From positions 1 to 64,000 of the forward strand of contig CAYOJF010000010.1 of the NCBI GenBank assembly GCA_964404215.1: a stretch of DNA of 64,000 bases. The letters run 5' to 3'. Source of the DNA: Aureispira sp964404215 (GTDB lineage: Bacteria; Bacteroidota; Bacteroidia; Chitinophagales; Saprospiraceae). The first letter of the stretch is position 1, and the number at the start of each line of letters is the position of its first letter. This document shows positions 62,870-64,000 of this stretch, piece after piece. Position numbers and translations under genes: made by a program. The notes beneath the pieces were generated by a model, which saw nothing but the letters and a program-made list of their open reading frames with translations, was not told the DNA's origin and did no database searches.

Positions 62870-64000
62870 ATGGGAAAGAATAAAAAAGGAAAACTCAAAG
62901 GAAAATCACTTGCTCAGCTAGGCTATACCAATACCACTACACGCAGTTTGGCGATGCAGATAGTTGGTAAAGTTTGTAAACATAATACGCTGGAAGAAAA
63001 ATTAGCTTTCCTAGCCGCTATCATTCAGCAGCCAGAACAATACAAGACCCATAAAGACTTCGCCCCTATCGCCCATCAATTGCTTGATAGTAAACAAGAA
63101 GAAGAACAATACGAATTCAAAGATAAACCTTTTGAAATTTATGGGAGGTCGGGTATCCCTTCCAATGCCATTACCCAGATGGAAAATGCCATGCGTCTAC
63201 CTATTGTAGCTGATGGTGCTCTGATGCCTGATGCTCATTATGGATATGGACTTCCGATTGGCGGTGTTTTGGCAACAGAAGAAGCGGTCATTCCTTATGG
63301 TGTTGGGATGGATATTGGTTGTAGAATGTCTTTGAGTATTTTTGAAGCGAAGGCAGATTTCATTGAAAACAATTCCTTGCTCCTAAAGAAAATATTGCAA
63401 GATAATGCTCGTTTTGGCAAAGCTATTTTTGAAGACAACAAAAGAGATGATATCTTATTTGATCGTCCCGAATTCAATAGTTTTGGATTGCTACGCCGCC
63501 TAAGAGATAAAGCTTATAGCCAAATTGGTTCTTCGGGTGGAGGTAATCACTTTGTAGAATTTGGAGCATTACAAATAAAAGAACCTACCAATGAATTTGG
63601 TTTAGCGGAAGGAAATTACCTTGCCCTATTGACCCACTCGGGCTCGAGGGGATTTGGGGCGACTATTGCCAATACCTATACGAAGATTGCTATGAAAAAA
63701 CGTAATCTACCCAAACAAGTTGCTCATTTGGCTTGGCTAAATATGAATGAACAAGAAGGACAAGAGTATTGGCTAGCTATGAATTTGGCAGGGGACTATG
63801 CTTCTGCTTGTCATCATCATATTCACAAAAGGATTACCAATGCTCTGGGTATGGAGGTTTGCTTCAATGTCGAAAACCATCATAATTTTGCTTGGAAAGA
63901 TACCTTAGCGAATGGAAAAGAAGTCTATGTCCATCGAAAAGGGGCTACTCCTGCCCACAAAGGCGAATGGGGGATTATTCCTGGGTCAATGACTGCTCCA
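62870..64000 (+). CDS. RtcB-family RNA ligase-like protein, copy 2 (3' end beyond window)
   Basis: 377 codons to the window edge; the family is ~460-480 residues. The RtcB core is clear: MPDAHYGYGLPIGGVLATE, GVGMDIGCRMSLS (metal-binding Asp and Cys), GSSGGGNHFVEFG, LTHSGSRGFG, MNLAGDYASACHHHIHKRI, VENHHNFAW and HRKGATPAHKGEWGIIPGSM. RtcB ligates RNA with 3'-phosphate or 2',3'-cyclic phosphate using GTP and Mn2+; the His that is guanylylated lies beyond or near the end. The unusual N-terminal ~90 residues (KNKKGKLKGKSLAQLGYT...) are an extension. It is the second copy of the duplicated pair. Confidence 0.9.
   Translation, partial: MGKNKKGKLKGKSLAQLGYTNTTTRSLAMQIVGKVCKHNTLEEKLAFLAAIIQQPEQYKTHKDFAPIAHQLLDSKQEEEQYEFKDKPFEIYGRSGIPSNAITQMENAMRLPIVADGALMPDAHYGYGLPIGGVLATEEAVIPYGVGMDIGCRMSLSIFEAKADFIENNSLLLKKILQDNARFGKAIFEDNKRDDILFDRPEFNSFGLLRRLRDKAYSQIGSSGGGNHFVEFGALQIKEPTNEFGLAEGNYLALLTHSGSRGFGATIANTYTKIAMKKRNLPKQVAHLAWLNMNEQEGQEYWLAMNLAGDYASACHHHIHKRITNALGMEVCFNVENHHNFAWKDTLANGKEVYVHRKGATPAHKGEWGIIPGSMTAP

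Overview
The window reads as AT-rich chromosomal DNA of a Bacteroidota bacterium, most likely a Saprospirales member of the Aureispira kind (taxon inferred, not tested). Pointers are a short Bacteroidetes-type primary sigma factor, a secreted protease with a type IX secretion (T9SS) C-terminal tail, a TonB-dependent receptor with a carboxypeptidase-like N-terminal domain, DUF3667, WG-repeat and SIMPL proteins, a LytS/LytTR-type sensor and regulator, and many Lys/Asn/Ile-rich lipoproteins. Two runs of N (100 at 50193-50292, 10 at 62649-62658) show that this is a scaffold of a draft assembly. I saw no tRNA, rRNA, CRISPR array or transposase.

Layout. 1-9.4 kb: HxlR regulator, DUF2059 and DUF547 exported proteins, M23 peptidase, SGNH hydrolase, AlkC-type glycosylase, fatty acid desaturase, PlsC-type acyltransferase and a probably frameshifted lipoprotein. 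9.4-19.5 kb: coaD overlapping a T9SS subtilase, DUF805, WG-repeat protein, Tat-type metallophosphoesterase, a fused DNA cytosine methyltransferase/HpaII-like endonuclease, and tex. 19.5-33.3 kb: sensor kinase and LytTR regulator (divergent), QueD/PTPS-like enzyme, LuxC-like acyl-CoA reductase, miaA, SPFH-SHOCT protein, START-like protein, rpoD, radA, DUF819 transporter, GT10 fucosyltransferase. 33.4-42 kb: MBOAT plus SGNH acylation pair, membrane proteins, TetR, SIMPL protein, LRR protein, NlpC/P60-like protein. 42-46.2 kb: a 1122-residue putative polymorphic toxin followed 3 bp later by a putative immunity gene. 46.3-57.2 kb: rimO, lipoproteins, methyltransferase, TonB receptor, outer-membrane protein plus lipA, NhaC-type antiporter. 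57.2-60.3 kb: a very AT-rich accessory island with an orphan Imm7 immunity gene, an Mrr-nSTAND3 defence-type ATPase and a decayed gene end. 60.3-64 kb: YwqK/MORN-like protein, DUF4258 lipoprotein, and a sterol-desaturase/RtcB divergent pair that appears twice around the 10-N gap.

The most unusual signal outside genes is a family of mosaic, palindrome-ended intergenic repeats (about 40-270 bp) at eight or more places, with shared terminal inverted repeats and interchangeable interior modules. The accessory content worth following is the toxin/immunity pair, the single-chain restriction-modification enzyme, and the Imm7/nSTAND3 island. All functional statements are from motif and family recognition by eye; no database search was run.
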